DNA of 64,000 nt from Endomychus coccineus (GCA_958510875.1 OY294068.1:28376297-28440296); one strand, 5' to 3'. Counted from the stretch's first letter, positions 11,171 through 22,779 are shown. The notes: generated by a model from the letters alone, not told the origin. Made by a program: numbers and translations.

Positions 11171-11930
11171 GTAGATTATGAGAAGCTGCTGGGGTGTAAA
11201 GTAGCTCTTGGTGATTGGGGTCATTTGCAATTTTTCATGACATGAGAGCTATGTATGTTTCTTCTTAATAGAATCTAACAGCTTCAGCATATGTTTGGGA
11301 GCTGAACTCCAAAAATGTGGATAGTACTCTGGATATGTTGAATCTGTGCTTTGTAGATTACGAGAAGCTGCTGGTGTGTAAAGTAGCTCTTGGTATAGAA
11401 TAGAACAAAAGTTTTTGTCTGCTTTGGATCTTGTCTGGTAGAGCTAGTGTGATTTTGCATGACTCAAAAGCTATGTAGTATGGTTTAAGAGAAAATTATT
11501 CTGGGATCTGGGAGCATTTTTCATAGAATGGTTGATAAATATGATAGTTGGAGTGTTAATGAATTAAAAAAGAATCTAACAGCTTCAACGTATGTTTGGG
11601 TGTTGAACTCCAAACATGTGGACAGTACTCTGGGATAGGTCGAATTTGTGCTTAGTAGATTAGAAGAAACTGGGGTGTAAAGTAGCTATTGATACGAAAT
11701 AGAAAACCAAGATTTTGTTCAATTGTGATCTTGTGTGGCAGTGTTAGTATGTGATTGGAGGTCATTTGCAATTTTTGCATTACTCAAGAGCTATGTAGTA
11801 TGATTTAAGAGAAAATTATTCTGGGATTTGGGAGCATTTTTCATAGAATGGTTGATAAATATAATAGTTGGAGTGTCAATGCGTTAGAAAATGACTTGAG
11901 GTACAGACATGCAGAAGTAATTGGTGAAAA
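11088..11930 (-). repeat. Tandemly repeated piece of the family J reverse transcriptase
   Basis: The block AGAATCTAACAGCTTCAGCG plus about 120 following bases occurs at 11088, 11270 and 11571. A second block (TTTTTCATAGAATGGTTGAT) occurs at about 11520 and 11838. On the minus strand the shared block encodes the RT carboxy-terminal motif IYKAQIRPI.EYCPHVWSSTP followed by KLLDSI. The spacing (182 then 301 bases) implies local duplications of about 300 bp with a deletion in the proximal unit. All copies are non-coding relics. Confidence 0.7.
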
Positions 11931-11934
11931 GGGA

Positions 11935-14145
11935 GATTCAATAGAAGGGTATGTTTTTCTTAGATACGGAAAATAAGTCGTTTATAACCTCACTTATCTC
12001 ATCTTGTTTTCCTATTAACGTATGTATCTACAAAAACTTTTAGCATAAATATATGAGAGAAAAGTGTTGTGTTCAATTCAGATTATCTACCATGGGAGAC
12101 GAGTTTCTCAGAACCAGAATGTTCGGTGATTGATGCGTCGCTCATTAAATGGCCATCTGATAATACAAGTACTCAAGTGACATTCACAGTTCCTTCCAGA
12201 AACATTGTTCATATCAATATATAGTTATCAATTTAGCTTTTTACTAGCAATGACGGAATAAAAAATTAAGAATATGTTTTCTATCACAGTCAGGTTAATA
12301 AGATATGACAAATGAAGTATTGACATATTTTGTGAAGTTCCATAGGAACCATCCATTTTTACTTGACTCGTCGCTTAGAACCTTATGTCCAGACTTCTCC
12401 TGGAGCTCAAATGCACGATACAACATTGAGGCGTTGCAGTAGTAAATGAAATTAATAACAAACTTTTGCACCGCATAGAAATAAACATATAATGACAGCT
12501 GGCATCTCCGCCAACCTGACTAGAGTCATCTGCTTCGAGGTTTCCAGATTACTCGGAATTATGGATTTTATACATAAAATTATCAGTTCGAAGCATTGAT
12601 AACGGAAAATGGTGAAAAATAAAATTACTTCTGGTTTGATATTCCTGGAATGGACGGTATAAACGTGTATGTTTTTATATTATAGTGACGTTATACTGAA
12701 ATTTATGCAGCAAGAAAACAGGTCGAGAAATGTGTCGGCTGCAGATGAACACATTAACAAAGTCTCTCCCTTCAAAGGTGTCGTATTTCCATATTTTTTG
12801 CATGATGCGCCCCTCATACTGAAAGTGATGTGTCGTGTCTGAAGGCCCAGGGGATGAAGAGTACCAAACTCACATGATCCCTTACTCTTTTATTATTTAT
12901 CTGCTCGTTGCACGACAACCACGTATCAACTTATTGAATTTGATGTTGAAAGTGCCGCTATGTTGTCCCCAGCGACATTAAAGCGGTAAGTTTTATTCAA
13001 CTGTGACCTTCACGTGTCACTTTCTGATATTTCCGACAACTAGACATGGACGACAACTTTGACTGCCAGTACAAAACCAACAACAATCTTTCGATTTGTC
13101 ATTCGCATCTGCAAATATTCAGATGCAAATAAGTGGAATTGCCTAGTTTTCATATTGTTGCAGGATCGTTAACACGAATTGAATGAAAACATTGGACTGT
13201 ACGCTTTCGAATTCTCCTCTTTAGCAAATTTGCCCAGCCAGGATCAATGCTTATTACACTGTGGTCTTCATGGAATTTATGATAATGTGGACATTGTTTA
13301 GAATATTTTAATGTGATTAAAATCACCGCATTTAAAAGAAAATAAGAATTTATCTTCGAAAGGACACGAAATGAATATTGAATGCCTGAACAGTTCCTGC
13401 TAATTAGATTTTAATGGGAGAATATTTACATCAATTATGAGTTATTCGGTAAGGTGTGGGAGTATGTTAAAGGCTAAAGTGAAAAGTTCATAATATAACG
13501 GTATCTACATATACATATTCGAAACTATTCATATTTATATCCACTTTTGATATACCAGCTTTTTTTTTAGCTGGGAGAATTTGACATTTACAATTTATGG
13601 GAGATTGGCATGCCTGGCGATTGCAATAGATACAATTTAAATTTTTTACAAATGGATATCTGTCAATAACTTCTAATTACAGCTTTGACTAACTCGAAAA
13701 TTATGTAAAACATTTCTCAAATTGTCACGTTTAGTGAAAGCTATTATCTTCAATCTGTTGACGTTATAACCGCCTATGACTATTATTTATCACAGGTAAT
13801 TATTTGTAATATATACAATTGGTATCAGAATGGAATTAAACTTTTAATTATTTAAATTTACTGTTCGAAAATTGAATACAATAGGAGAACTATTTTGCGA
13901 CTTGGCCTACAATATTCTTTCTTATCGAATTCTTTAGTACATTTATTTTCAATGCATACTCCAATGCTTTTATCGTTTGTGCTGGCAATATGACATAACA
14001 TCACTCAAAACTGCCTTTTCCTACATCAAAATCTCGACTTGAACTCGACTGTAGATGTTCTCAGAGTTGAAGAAGGCTTCCAATCTAACTTCTATTGATG
14101 GACCAAATTCAATTATTCTAAATACTTCAAGTGTTATATATGAGA
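11935..14145. other. Intronic DNA, no gene recognised
   Basis: No exon or element recognised. The part at 12720-13100 is unique and less AT-rich than its surroundings, so it is one of several candidate cis-regulatory stretches of this hth intron. That is inference from composition only. Confidence 0.4.
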
Positions 14146-14149
14146 TACT

Positions 14150-14275
14150 ACTAAGTAATATAATGTAATTTAGTTTACACTATCACCTATTTTGTATTTT
14201 TCGGCCATTATCAAAGACGTACTTGAGCTGAATTTAAAGCTAACATTCGAAAAAAACTGAGATAAATCAAAATTT
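14150..14275 (-). repeat. Penelope-like terminal repeat fragment
   Basis: On the minus strand it contains CTTTGATAATGGCCGAAAAA, a decayed version of the CUGANGA-stem-GAAA pattern found at Penelope-like element termini. About 120 bases resemble 57280-57430, including ATGTAATTTAGTTTACACTA and CCATTATCAAAGAC. It lies directly next to the mariner-type element at 14283. Confidence 0.45.
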
Positions 14276-14282
14276 ATTAATA

Positions 14283-15120
14283 CCGGGATATCAAAAATTA
14301 TCTTGGTCAAGGGTGGTTGTGGAATCTAAAACGTGTGTCTTACTTTACGTTTGAAATAATTATGTCATAATTAATTTGAAGTTTCTAAAAGTGCGCCAGA
14401 CGTTCTATGTAATTAGCTACGAACGAAATCATTTTGACATATGCTTCGAGGAGCTCGCTGCGCGTAAGTTAGAGTTTATACATTTTACCTCGGTCTTGTT
14501 AATTTGGGGCCGTTTCTTGCCCCGTGCAACCGGCGCCAGTTGTAATAAAGTGTTTTTGGTTATGGGCCGCTAGCTTTTACCCGCTTCGTGTATATTTTAG
14601 TAGCGAGAAAACTCCCTTTGGTACGTCGCACGTTAGACGCGCGTAGCTGAGATCTGAGAATAGCTCAAACTGTTTTAATTAAATTTTCTTATTTAATGGA
14701 CATTTATAGAAAAAAGAAGGGCCGTCGGGCACGGTCCGATACTAAATCTAACTACATGGAGCAAAAACGGCACGCGAAAAGTCGTCATAAAGCCGTATTA
14801 GGTACAACCAGTTTGCACTTTTCTAACTCGCGTGCTACGGACTTCTCACGTGAACGCCATTCGATTTACGGAAAATTAACTATTTCAAAACAGTTTTTAC
14901 CTGGATAGTGGCTATCACGACCTCTGAAAAGGTTCAAAATTCACATAATTATTTCATAATTTGTAGTTCATTATTGTTTTACAACTGAAATAAATAGGTA
15001 TGAAATTTGTAGGTTATTGATGATGTCAGTGTGACAGTGACATAATTATTTCAAACGTAAAGTAACACACGTTTTAGATTCCACAACAACCCTAGACCAA
15101 GATTATTTTTGATACCCCGG
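14283..15120. mobile_element. Composite non-autonomous mariner derivative carrying a captured transposon piece
   Basis: The outer ends are the same inverted repeats as the 2833-4220 mariner, with TA at 14281-14282 and 15121-15122. The left end (14283-14366) matches 2833-2916 almost perfectly. The right end (about 14945-15120) is the reverse complement of the left end of that mariner (2833-3000), not of its right end. The element is thus two left ends facing each other. Between them, 14385-14945 is an inverted, diverged copy of 9070-9625 of the 8-bp-duplication transposon. No transposase is encoded, so movement would need a mariner source. Confidence 0.8.
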
Positions 15121-15142
15121 TACCTCCCTATTTTTTTACATT

Positions 15143-15230
15143 CCTATAGCTTCTAATATCCCTAAGTAAGGTTCGCCGCTAAAGCGAAATACAGCGACGA
15201 ATCTTACTTAGGGACAATAGTAGCTATAGA
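15143..15230. repeat. Short hairpin repeat
   Basis: TCCCTAAGTAAGGTTCG and CGAATCTTACTTAGGGA, flanked by CTATAGCT and AGCTATAG, form a stem-loop of about 88 bases. The inner loop has a further CGCT/AGCG pairing. It could be a miniature foldback transposon. A small-RNA precursor is possible but unsupported. Confidence 0.7.
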
Positions 15231-15234
15231 AATA

Positions 15235-16380
15235 TAAAAACCTAGAGATCATTTAATGAATTTGGACTTATCTTAGATTGAAAACAATCTATTAATTCAA
15301 GTAATTCAATAAACCTTCAGATCAACAGCCGCTTTATAACTGGCTGTAATTCACCCTTTCCAGAATAGTCCGGGTTTAGTGCATAGATTATTCAAGTGAT
15401 GTACACCACAATTTTCTTATCTTGCTGCATGAAAATATCGTGAAATGTGCAATATAATGAAATTATATTAAATAATTAATTTTTGTAATGCGTCGTAAGG
15501 TGAATCAATCAAGATATTTACTCTCGATATGACCCACTTCTAGTAAGAAACTTATCCCCGCCATGAATTAAAGTAATATGATTTTAATTGACGACATAAT
15601 AGCAGACCTGTTTATATGTCAGGCCCGTGCAAACATGTTTATTAGTAAGGTTGTAGGTGTGGCATTATAATTATTTGTACTTATTAACCGCGCACGAGCT
15701 TCCTGCTCATCTTCGCGTAAAAACTATTAGTATTCTGCTATCCGTTTTCCACCACTATGTTAAATACATTCTCGGTCAGTTATTACAAACAAATCTCATG
15801 TTATGGCTCGCGATCGCCTTGGAGAAGGATATTAGCATTGTAGGTGATGGTGTTATTTATTAGACATATCCTTGCTCTTAATTTATAACCTCTAATCGAT
15901 TTGGCCGATGAAATATCAAATGGGTGCAGTTAGTGTGGTGCGTCGGAAAAGATTTTGGCAATTCTATTAACAATTTTCATATATACTGAGACTTACCGAG
16001 ATAGAGAAGGGAGCACGCCTAAACATAACTATTTTAGCATTTACGAAATATCGGTTTCATTAACAAGAACTCATTTAATTTTAACTAGGAGGTCCTTCAG
16101 TACGCTGCGCATTATGCCCGAAGAGTTAAGACAGAGTGAGTCAGAACTGCAGTCTGTCTAGTTGTGCGAGCTCGATTCTTTAGCACTATTTCTCTCTACA
16201 ATTGGCCAGATAGTTAGCGTACCGAACAGTGCGCGAAACTAAACGAATAACGTCGAGTATTTCAACGAACCTCTCTGTTCAATATCTCGAAAACGGCTTG
16301 AGGTACGACAATGCAATTTTTTTGAAAGCATCATATCTAGTTTGTGTCAAAGTTTCAAGTGGATTACTAATCTCACTCCG
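15235..16380. other. Intronic DNA, no gene recognised
   Basis: No recognisable exon or element. Open frames of 68 codons at 15657 and 15955 show no family signature. Confidence 0.4.
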
Positions 16381-16389
16381 TTTTAATCT

Positions 16390-17600
16390 ATGATATCCTC
16401 AGATTCAAATACCTTTATATCAGCTCATTCTTCTGATATGGAACCTATTTCTATTGACTTCATTGAGGAACATAATATTCTGTCCGAAAATCAAAACGGT
16501 TTAAGGAAGGCGGGGTCTACTATTATATCAGTATACACTATTCCATTTCTGAATCGATAAAATAATGATAGATCGAAAGCAGGTATATTTAAGCAAGGCG
16601 TTCTATGGCGTATTAGTTAACCTCTTTTATATCAATATATACAAAAGGCAAATACTGACTCACTCATCACGAAATCTCCTAAGCTATAAGCCACACCGTA
16701 GTGAAACTTGGCAGATGTGTTCGTTATACGATGTAGGCAGCGGCTAAGAACGGATTCCTTGGAACTCAATTCCAAACGGGGTAAAAGGTATTCGATATAT
16801 TTTGAAGTTTGCGACTGCTAATATAATCACGTACAATGTACATGTCAGACAATTCCATAGATTGAAGGATCATTATCACCGTTCCAACTGTCTATGCTAT
16901 GACAGACGAAACTCATAACTCATTAATAAGACAGGTAACGTTCACAGGACAGACCTGCAACAGACCATTCCATATCATAGATACCTATCTCTGTCCAATT
17001 CAAATGAACTTTCACATGGAATAAAGCATAATTTTACGTCTTTCCACGCCTCTAGCTGTTGCTACTCATTAGAAATATTTTTATTCATCAAGTATTGGAA
17101 GGTTGGGGAATGACATCGCGGCGGCGCAGCCGACGCTTTCTCCTACAGGTATTAGCGGTTTTTGCAGGCGTAGCCAGCAGAAAACAACCAGTTTATATTA
17201 TACAACTAATCTACCAAGTGATATCCTAGATTCACGGTCACAATTTGCGAACGATAATATATCCAGTGTGTGAGTGTTGACAAAAAAAGGACCTAAAGGA
17301 GAAAAACTAAACTCGATCCACTCACTGGAACAATGGTTCGTTTCGAATATTCTACAAGTTAATGTGGATGAAACGCATCTATAAATTTTTTATTCTGGAC
17401 AAACACCAGTTGATTAATTATTTTCCAAGAGAATAGTGCCACATAATCACAACCTGTAGTGAAGATCTCAGGAATTCATATCGATTCGAGGTTAGATTGA
17501 CAATATATTCTAGATGATTACAATAAATAATATGTTGAAAAAATATTTTCCCTTGTTTCCAAGTATTGAGAAGCGATATCAATTAACACAAAGATCAATT
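16390..17600 (+). pseudogene. Non-LTR retrotransposon RT remnant
   Basis: Scattered RT motifs appear in order on the plus strand. FIEEHNILSENQNGLRKAGST (about 16460-16525) is the Q-x-GFR-KGRST fingers motif. A decayed DLSKAFD motif (YLSKAFYGV, near 16585) follows, then a decayed FADD region near 17245 (FANDI), and LEQWFVSNILQVNVDETHL followed by IFYSGQTPVD near 17325-17410, which corresponds to the W..NRL.LN..KT.L..F region. HIDSR near 17480 begins the thumb. Stops and frameshifts are frequent and about 400 bases in the middle do not read as RT. A Jockey/CR1-type element is likely. Confidence 0.6.
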
Positions 17601-17827
17601 TCTGAAACTTCAATGGTTGAAGCCATTACTTTGTGATGATTTATCACATTGATATAATAAAACAACATCATTTTTATTCTTCAAAAGTTGGAGAATAAAA
17701 CTCAAATTTTACACAAAACTTTTAACATTTAATTTAAAAATGCTGACAAATTGTTTCACCACACTGTGGCATTATCAAAGCGAGGAGTTATCAACTAAAG
17801 CTAAATCTAAAAGTATGTCCTTAAATA

Positions 17828-18541
17828 TCAGGGATCAGAATGTGGTGCAAATTGAGGGATGGGGGTGGATAATGGTGGGAGTGTGTTTACAAAATTGTTA
17901 ACAAGCGGTGAATTATATGTGTCGATTTGATCATTTAATATTATATTATTATTGTTTTTTGCGTGTTTCAAAATTTCTATGGATTCTAATATATTAAGTT
18001 TATGTCCTTTTTCCTGAATATGTAGAATATCAGGATTAAGGGTGAAATTGTGGTTATGTTCTAACAGGTGATTTGCGTAATTAGAGTCTTCTTTTTTGAG
18101 CCTGTAACTTCTCAAATGTTCATTGAACCTTACGCTGAAACTGCGTCCAGTTTGTCCTATGTACAAAGCGCTACAGTCATCACATCTCAGTCTGTAAACT
18201 CCAGATTTCTTTAAGTTATCTTTTTTAGATTTCGAGTTATTAATATACGAGCATAGGTTATTTGTTGTTTTAAAGGCGACGTTTTTATTCTGTTTTTTAA
18301 GGAATTGAGATATTTTTAGTGAATGTTTACCTAAATATGTTAGACATGTGAAATTTGATTTTGTATTATTATTAATTTGCGGATAAATTATGCTTAAGGC
18401 TTTTTTATTGAGTTTATTTTGGAGTATTTTATTAATTATCTTGACATTATAACCGTTATTTTTGGCAATATCTACGATTCTGTTTAATTCTAAATGGAAA
18501 TTATCTTTACTTAATGGGACATTAATTAATCTATGTATCAT
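17828..18541 (-). pseudogene. PLE-1 GIY-YIG endonuclease domain
   Basis: An open frame of 237 residues, the carboxy-terminal part of the Penelope protein. It starts in the linker (MIHRLINVPLSKDNFHLELN) that normally follows the RT. The nuclease core is GVYRLRCDDCSALYIGQTGR (114-133), with GIY as GVY and YIG intact. The likely catalytic Arg is in SVRFNEH (138), and the Glu in NILESIEI (about 186) completes the nuclease signature. The Cys pair in RCDDC is typical of Penelope-type GIY-YIG domains. The ATG is not a real start: the frame belongs to the RT frame upstream, from which it is parted by one shift. It would nick DNA to prime reverse transcription. Confidence 0.88.
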
Positions 18542-18545
18542 ACAA

Positions 18546-19940
18546 TTATATGCTGCTAGCTTGTGTGATTGTGGATGTAAAGAAGTGTTGTTTGTGTATT
18601 GTGGTATCTGTGTGGGTGGGCTTGTGATAAATAGCGAAAGAAAAGTAATTATTTGTGTGTGAAATTGTCAGATCTAAAAAGTTTAAGGACTTGTTGTTTT
18701 CCATCTCTAATGTGAATTCTATATTTGGGTGTAAGTTGTTGATATAGGTGAGAAAAGAATTTATTTGACGGTTACTGCCTGTATAGCAAGCGATTACGTC
18801 GTCAACATAGCGATACCAATATACAAACATGTGCTGAAAATTGGAATTTAAAATCTTAGTTTCCAAGTAATTCATAAATATTTCTGCTAGCAACGGAGAT
18901 AATGGCGAACCCATGGGGAGTCCGGTGTTCTGTTTGTAATATTTATCGTAAATTGTGAAATAATTTTGGTCTATGCAAAGTGAGATTAAACTTAATATTT
19001 CCTGTGTTATTGCCGGTAAAGTATTATTGCGGATTAAAAGATCTTCAATTAGAGTGATGGTCAATTGTGTGGGAATACTTGGAAAAAGGTTCTTGACATC
19101 AAAAGATACAAGTTTGATATTTGTCTTTAGTTCTACATCTTTTATTTTTTCTATTAACTGGAAAGAGTTTTTTATACTGTATTTAGGTTTAAAGTTTGTA
19201 TATGTTGATATTATGTTGACTAACTTTTTCGCTATTTTTTGACAGGGTGCATTGATATATGAACAGACGGGTCTTATGGGAGTATCGTCTTTGTGAATTT
19301 TTAATAAACCATAAAGAGAAGGTGGTTGAGGATTCATGTTCATTAAACGAGGCTTCTCATATTCAGTCAAAATATATTGGATATTTTTGAGACAATTTTT
19401 AACATTTGCCTGGAATTTCATTGTAGGGTCTGATTTTAGTTCTATAAATTTTGTTGGATCTAAAAATTGATCAATTTTTTCTAAATATGTAGGTTTATCT
19501 ATTGCAATTATTGTATTACCTTTGTCGGCTTTAGTGAACACGATATTATTTTTAATTGTCTTTTCATTAAGTATTTTAGCAATTTTAATTTCTGGATTTA
19601 CGAATTTGCTAGAAGTTAATTTAGTAGAATTTATCAGTATATCGCTTGCATTATATTTAATTTTTGTTTCTGACTGTTTGAGTGCAACTTCTGTTTCAAC
19701 AGTAAGGTTTTCAAAGTGTTTATTATTGGGTTTAAATGGGATATTATATTTAAAGCCTTTGTTAAGTAAATTGATTTCTGACACACTGAAAGTTACTTCT
19801 GATAAGTTTACAAATCTACTGTGATAATTGAATTTTTGCTCATCTGCTAGAGAAGTGTTCGGTTTTTTATTATTTGTGAAATTAGCTTCTTTGTTAGTTT
19901 TGTTTTGGATTAAACTGTTTAACTTTTTCTTCTGTTTCAA
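18546..19940 (-). pseudogene. PLE-1 reverse transcriptase domain
   Basis: An open frame of 464 residues. Visible RT motifs are FTKADKGNT (135-143), SLYGLLKIHK with IRPVCS (208-226), the catalytic SFDVKNLFPSIP (279-290, first Asp), GLPMGSPLSPLLAEIF (340-355), RYVDD (377-381, the other two Asp) and LNFLDLTI (419-426). This set, with the KADKGN lead-in, belongs to the Penelope family. The frame closes early. After HKPTHTDTTIHK (439-450) it leaves the family sequence, because the frame shifts once at about 18600. The intended continuation, SLHPQSHKLAAY, lies in the next frame and leads into the GIY-YIG frame 6 bases away. All RT catalytic residues survive, so the element died recently, or this is a sequencing error. 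Confidence 0.88.
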
Positions 19941-20004
19941 GAATTTATTATGTACTATTTTAATTGTTTTTTATCACATACATTATTGAAACAAATCGTG
20001 ACTA

Positions 20005-20830
20005 CAGTTTCGACACTAGCGTGTCGATTTGTTTCTATAATATCTTTGATGAAAAACAAAGTAAAAGTGTTTTGTTTTATTATACCATTTTCTGAAACTA
20101 CTAAATTCATTAATCCAATCTCGATTAATCATACAACATACATTCAAGGACTGAGCAAGTTTTACGTAAAGTCGCACGGGAAAGTTATACAGAAAAACAA
20201 TATTTATTTTTTCAAATTTCATTAATGAAACAAGAAGTTGTTCATTTCTTCGATCATCTTAAATATTGAAGTGTTTCTAAATCGAACAACTCATAGACAG
20301 TGACAGTATACATTTTAATACATACATACAGTAAAAAGTACATTGGTAACGCATAAAAACCGGTTTCATTCGGAACAAACTGACTAATGGAAAAGCAAAT
20401 TCACAGTATTGCGTAAAATAATTGGCATAAAGGGGAATATTGTTTTAGACAATTTGACAACATAATTAGGTCGTAAAATGAATGTGAAATCTGCTACAGA
20501 GTATGTCTGGTGTATAGTTACGGCTATTGTACGATCGTAACATTTTTATGGTTCTTATGAAGCGCTAGCAGTATAGCCAACGATAATGCAGTCCTAAACC
20601 ACACATTTTCAGAGTAAATTCAGCGCAGTGAAGTTTTACAATTCCAACACCAATCTAGATAATAAAGTAAACGTCACTCTCGGAAAAATGATAATTCACA
20701 CAACTCCAAATTTTGAAACAATGCATGTAAAGCTATCGAACCGAATGTGTCTACCGCATAACAAGTTAATTCATTATTCTGTAACAACGTGCAGAAACCC
20801 AAGTTTTTAATCGTTCATTCGTTGCTTATT
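20005..20830. other. Intronic DNA between two Penelope-like elements
   Basis: No gene recognised. Some of the left part (to about 20060) may be the 5' terminal repeat of PLE-1. Confidence 0.4.
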
Positions 20831-20834
20831 CTAT

Positions 20835-20931
20835 AAAAAATTCTCGGGAATTAGGTCACATTAACACTCTGTTATAAATGTTCGTCTTTACGTACGTTTC
20901 GGTCTCACGACCATCATCAGAAGACTACTTC
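20835..20931 (-). repeat. Inverted terminal stub of PLE-2
   Basis: About 97 bases are the reverse complement of 22299-22395, from the hammerhead to CCCGAGAATTTTTTATA. It stands head-to-head with the PLE-2 body that starts at about 20940. Inverted, 5'-truncated partners of this kind are described for Penelope insertions. Confidence 0.8.
20884..20925 (-). ncRNA. Hammerhead ribozyme motif (PLE-2 stub)
   Basis: The reverse complement gives GUCUU, CUGAUGA, a stem GGUC-GUGA-GACC, GAAA, CGUACGU and A before AAGAC, identical to the copy at 22305-22346. The predicted cleavage site is after GUA. Stem III is so short that activity may need two copies, as in other Penelope hammerheads. Confidence 0.8.
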
Positions 20932-20942
20932 TACTCTAGGCA

Positions 20943-21923
20943 TTCCATAACGAGGAGGAATCTGTTATAAATTCATTAGATTTTCAGCCTGTATTCTTTA
21001 AACGGTATGTAGATGATTGCCTTATGTGTGTTCCCAACGATAAAATTCAATATGTGATTAATAAATTTAACAATTTCCATTGTAAACTTCAATTCACTTG
21101 TGAAATAGAAATAAACAATAACATTAATTTTCTAAATATGACCATTAGGCATAATGCAGATGGAAAAATAAAAACTTCTTGGTTTACTAAAGAAGTCTGG
21201 TCTCAACGTTATCTTCATTTCAATTCCGTTGCACCAGCTTGTTATAAAAAAAGTGTCATAAACAGCCTCACAGACCGCGCGGTAAAATTATCCCACGCAG
21301 AGGACCGTCCCAAAAATTTAAAAATTGTTCGTAATGCATTGGAAATGAATGGCTACCCAAAAACTTTCTTCAATCCTATCATTAAAGAGAGAATAAACAA
21401 AATCTATAATGGTTCTTCTTATAAAAATAACATAACAAGTAATACAGACAATTATATAACTTTACCATACATTCCGGAGACCTCAGAAAAAATTAAGAAA
21501 TGTTTGAAAAAGTACGATATAAATGTTGCGCATAAACCTACTAACTGTGTTGGGAAATATTTCTCAAATCTAAAACCTGTAATACCTAAAGATAAACAAA
21601 CCCACACAGTATATAAATTGAATTGTTTAGATTGTGATGGAACTTATACTGGAATCTCTAAACAATATTTACAAAAAAGAATGTACGGCCATAAGTATAG
21701 CACAAGAAATAATAACTTAGAAAATTCCACCGCCCTTGCTAAGCACTGTTTTGATTATAACCATCAATTTGATTACAAAAATGTTAATATTTTAACTAAA
21801 GAAACCAATTATTATAAAAGATCTATCCTGGAGATGATTCACATAAAAAGGGATTCAAATTCTGTAAATCATAGGAATGATATTCAAGGATTGAGTCAGA
21901 TTTATACTAACTTGATTAATTAA
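20943..21923 (+). pseudogene. PLE-2 protein fragment: RT carboxy end plus GIY-YIG nuclease
   Basis: An open frame truncated at its 5' end within the RT palm. The catalytic motif FFKRYVDDCLM is at 20994-21026, ahead of the first ATG at 21024, so that ATG is not a true start. The following NFLNMTI (residues 34-40 from that ATG) is the next RT motif. A linker of about 150 residues precedes the GIY-YIG domain: THTVYKLNCLDCDGTYTGIS (193-212), the Arg and His in KRMYGH (219, 223) and the Glu in SILEMIHI (270). YIG is changed to YTG. The lineage is distinct from PLE-1. The stop is TAA at 21921-21923, followed by about 380 bases of untranslated DNA and the hammerhead. Most of the RT is missing, so it cannot move itself. 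Confidence 0.85.
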
Positions 21924-22304
21924 AACTCTTGCAAATTCCTACATACGTCTTTATAATGTTAAAAGTATATTTTAGGAAGAACGCTTAAAGTAAACTAAAA
22001 TCCAATGCAGGTCTAAAACCTTTTCAAGTACGTCATAAATCTACATCTGGGTCGTGTTATTACAAACAAATAGCTTAGAACTCCAGTTGCTTTGAGACCA
22101 TAGCAATATGCGTTTGTACATTATGAGAATATTACTTAACAGTGGTTTCTTGTTACAAAAAAATTTATACTTTAATATTAACGATACAATTTTCGATTAT
22201 TCGTGGTTCTGTTCGTTTCGACGGCGTGAGCTTTTTGATTGAAGATTGTGCGATATGGACGCTTGTGCTAATTAGTTTTAGTTAACCCCTTTTTAACAAA
22301 ATAA

Positions 22305-22346
22305 GTCTTCTGATGATGGTCGTGAGACCGAAACGTACGTAAAGAC
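22305..22346 (+). ncRNA. Hammerhead ribozyme motif of PLE-2
   Basis: All core parts are present in order: stem I strand GUCUU (22305-22309), CUGAUGA (22310-22316), stem II GGUC-GUGA-GACC (22318-22329), GAA and A (22330-22333), a self-complementary CGUACGU as minimal stem III, the GUA cleavage triplet (22339-22341) and AAGAC (22342-22346), which pairs with GUCUU. Hammerheads at Penelope-like element terminal repeats are established; they cut tandem transcripts into units. The assignment is by base pairing only. Confidence 0.88.
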
Positions 22347-22572
22347 GAACATTTATAACAGAGTGTTAATGTGACCTAATTCCCGAGAATTTTTTATATA
22401 ATTCATACTGGGTCAAGAATCTTATTATATTGTTGCTTATTCTTTCATACGTTTGAATAGTAAATGTTGAAACGTAACGTAATTTCATTTTCAGACCATT
22501 AGAATGATGTGTAATTATGTGATTAATAAGCAGTCATATGAAAAACTTTGACACATTGAAGTTGATGCGCTT

Positions 22573-22779
22573 ATGAGGAATGAGGTTATGGATTCGTCTA
22601 AATTAAATATATTATCAAAAATCGTGATAGCTTTGATGGGTGTGATAATGACAATAACTGTTGATAGTGATGTATTTCTTGGTAACGATGTTTTCATACA
22701 ATCAATGTTGCAAGGATTATTCTGTCTGTTAGTGGGACTAATCTGCAGTTCCGTTAGGCAATACAAATACTATTTATAG
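22573..22779 (+). CDS. Small PLE-2 5' reading frame, first copy
   Basis: A frame of 68 residues, 226 bases downstream of the hammerhead, starting MRNEVMDSSKLNILSK. It has two hydrophobic stretches (about 12-30 and 45-60: IVIALMGVIMTITV and LQGLFCLLVGLICSS) that could span membranes. It ends at a TAG formed at the junction with the next PLE-2 body unit. Its longer twin at 24155 shows the natural continuation. I recognise no homologue. Its place suggests the amino-terminal part of the PLE-2 gene, with the RT centre deleted in this copy. Confidence 0.45.
   Translation: MRNEVMDSSKLNILSKIVIALMGVIMTITVDSDVFLGNDVFIQSMLQGLFCLLVGLICSSVRQYKYYL

Larger units (their letters stand above)
17740..20000 (-). 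mobile_element. Penelope-like element PLE-1, nearly complete
   Basis: A minus-strand retroelement with the two hallmarks of Penelope-like elements: an RT of the telomerase-related type and a GIY-YIG endonuclease. Beyond the endonuclease stop (17828), the 3' region holds CTTTGATAATGCCACAGTG followed by TGGTGAAACA. This is the compact terminal motif seen at Penelope ends and resembles a degenerate hammerhead core. At the 5' side (about 19990-20050) a related AACAAATCGACACGCTAGTG segment with GTCGAAAC may belong to the opposite terminal repeat. The exact element ends cannot be placed without other copies. A second copy of this lineage is at 63482-64000. Confidence 0.8.

Noticed and set aside
11088..11930. 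CRISPR-like or satellite array
   Set aside because: Spacing is irregular (182 and 301 bases) and the repeats encode RT motifs; a CRISPR array is not plausible in this animal DNA.
18973..19824. Plus-strand open frames of 89 and 100 codons opposite the PLE-1 RT
   Set aside because: They are antisense to a clear RT frame with all catalytic motifs and have no signature of their own.
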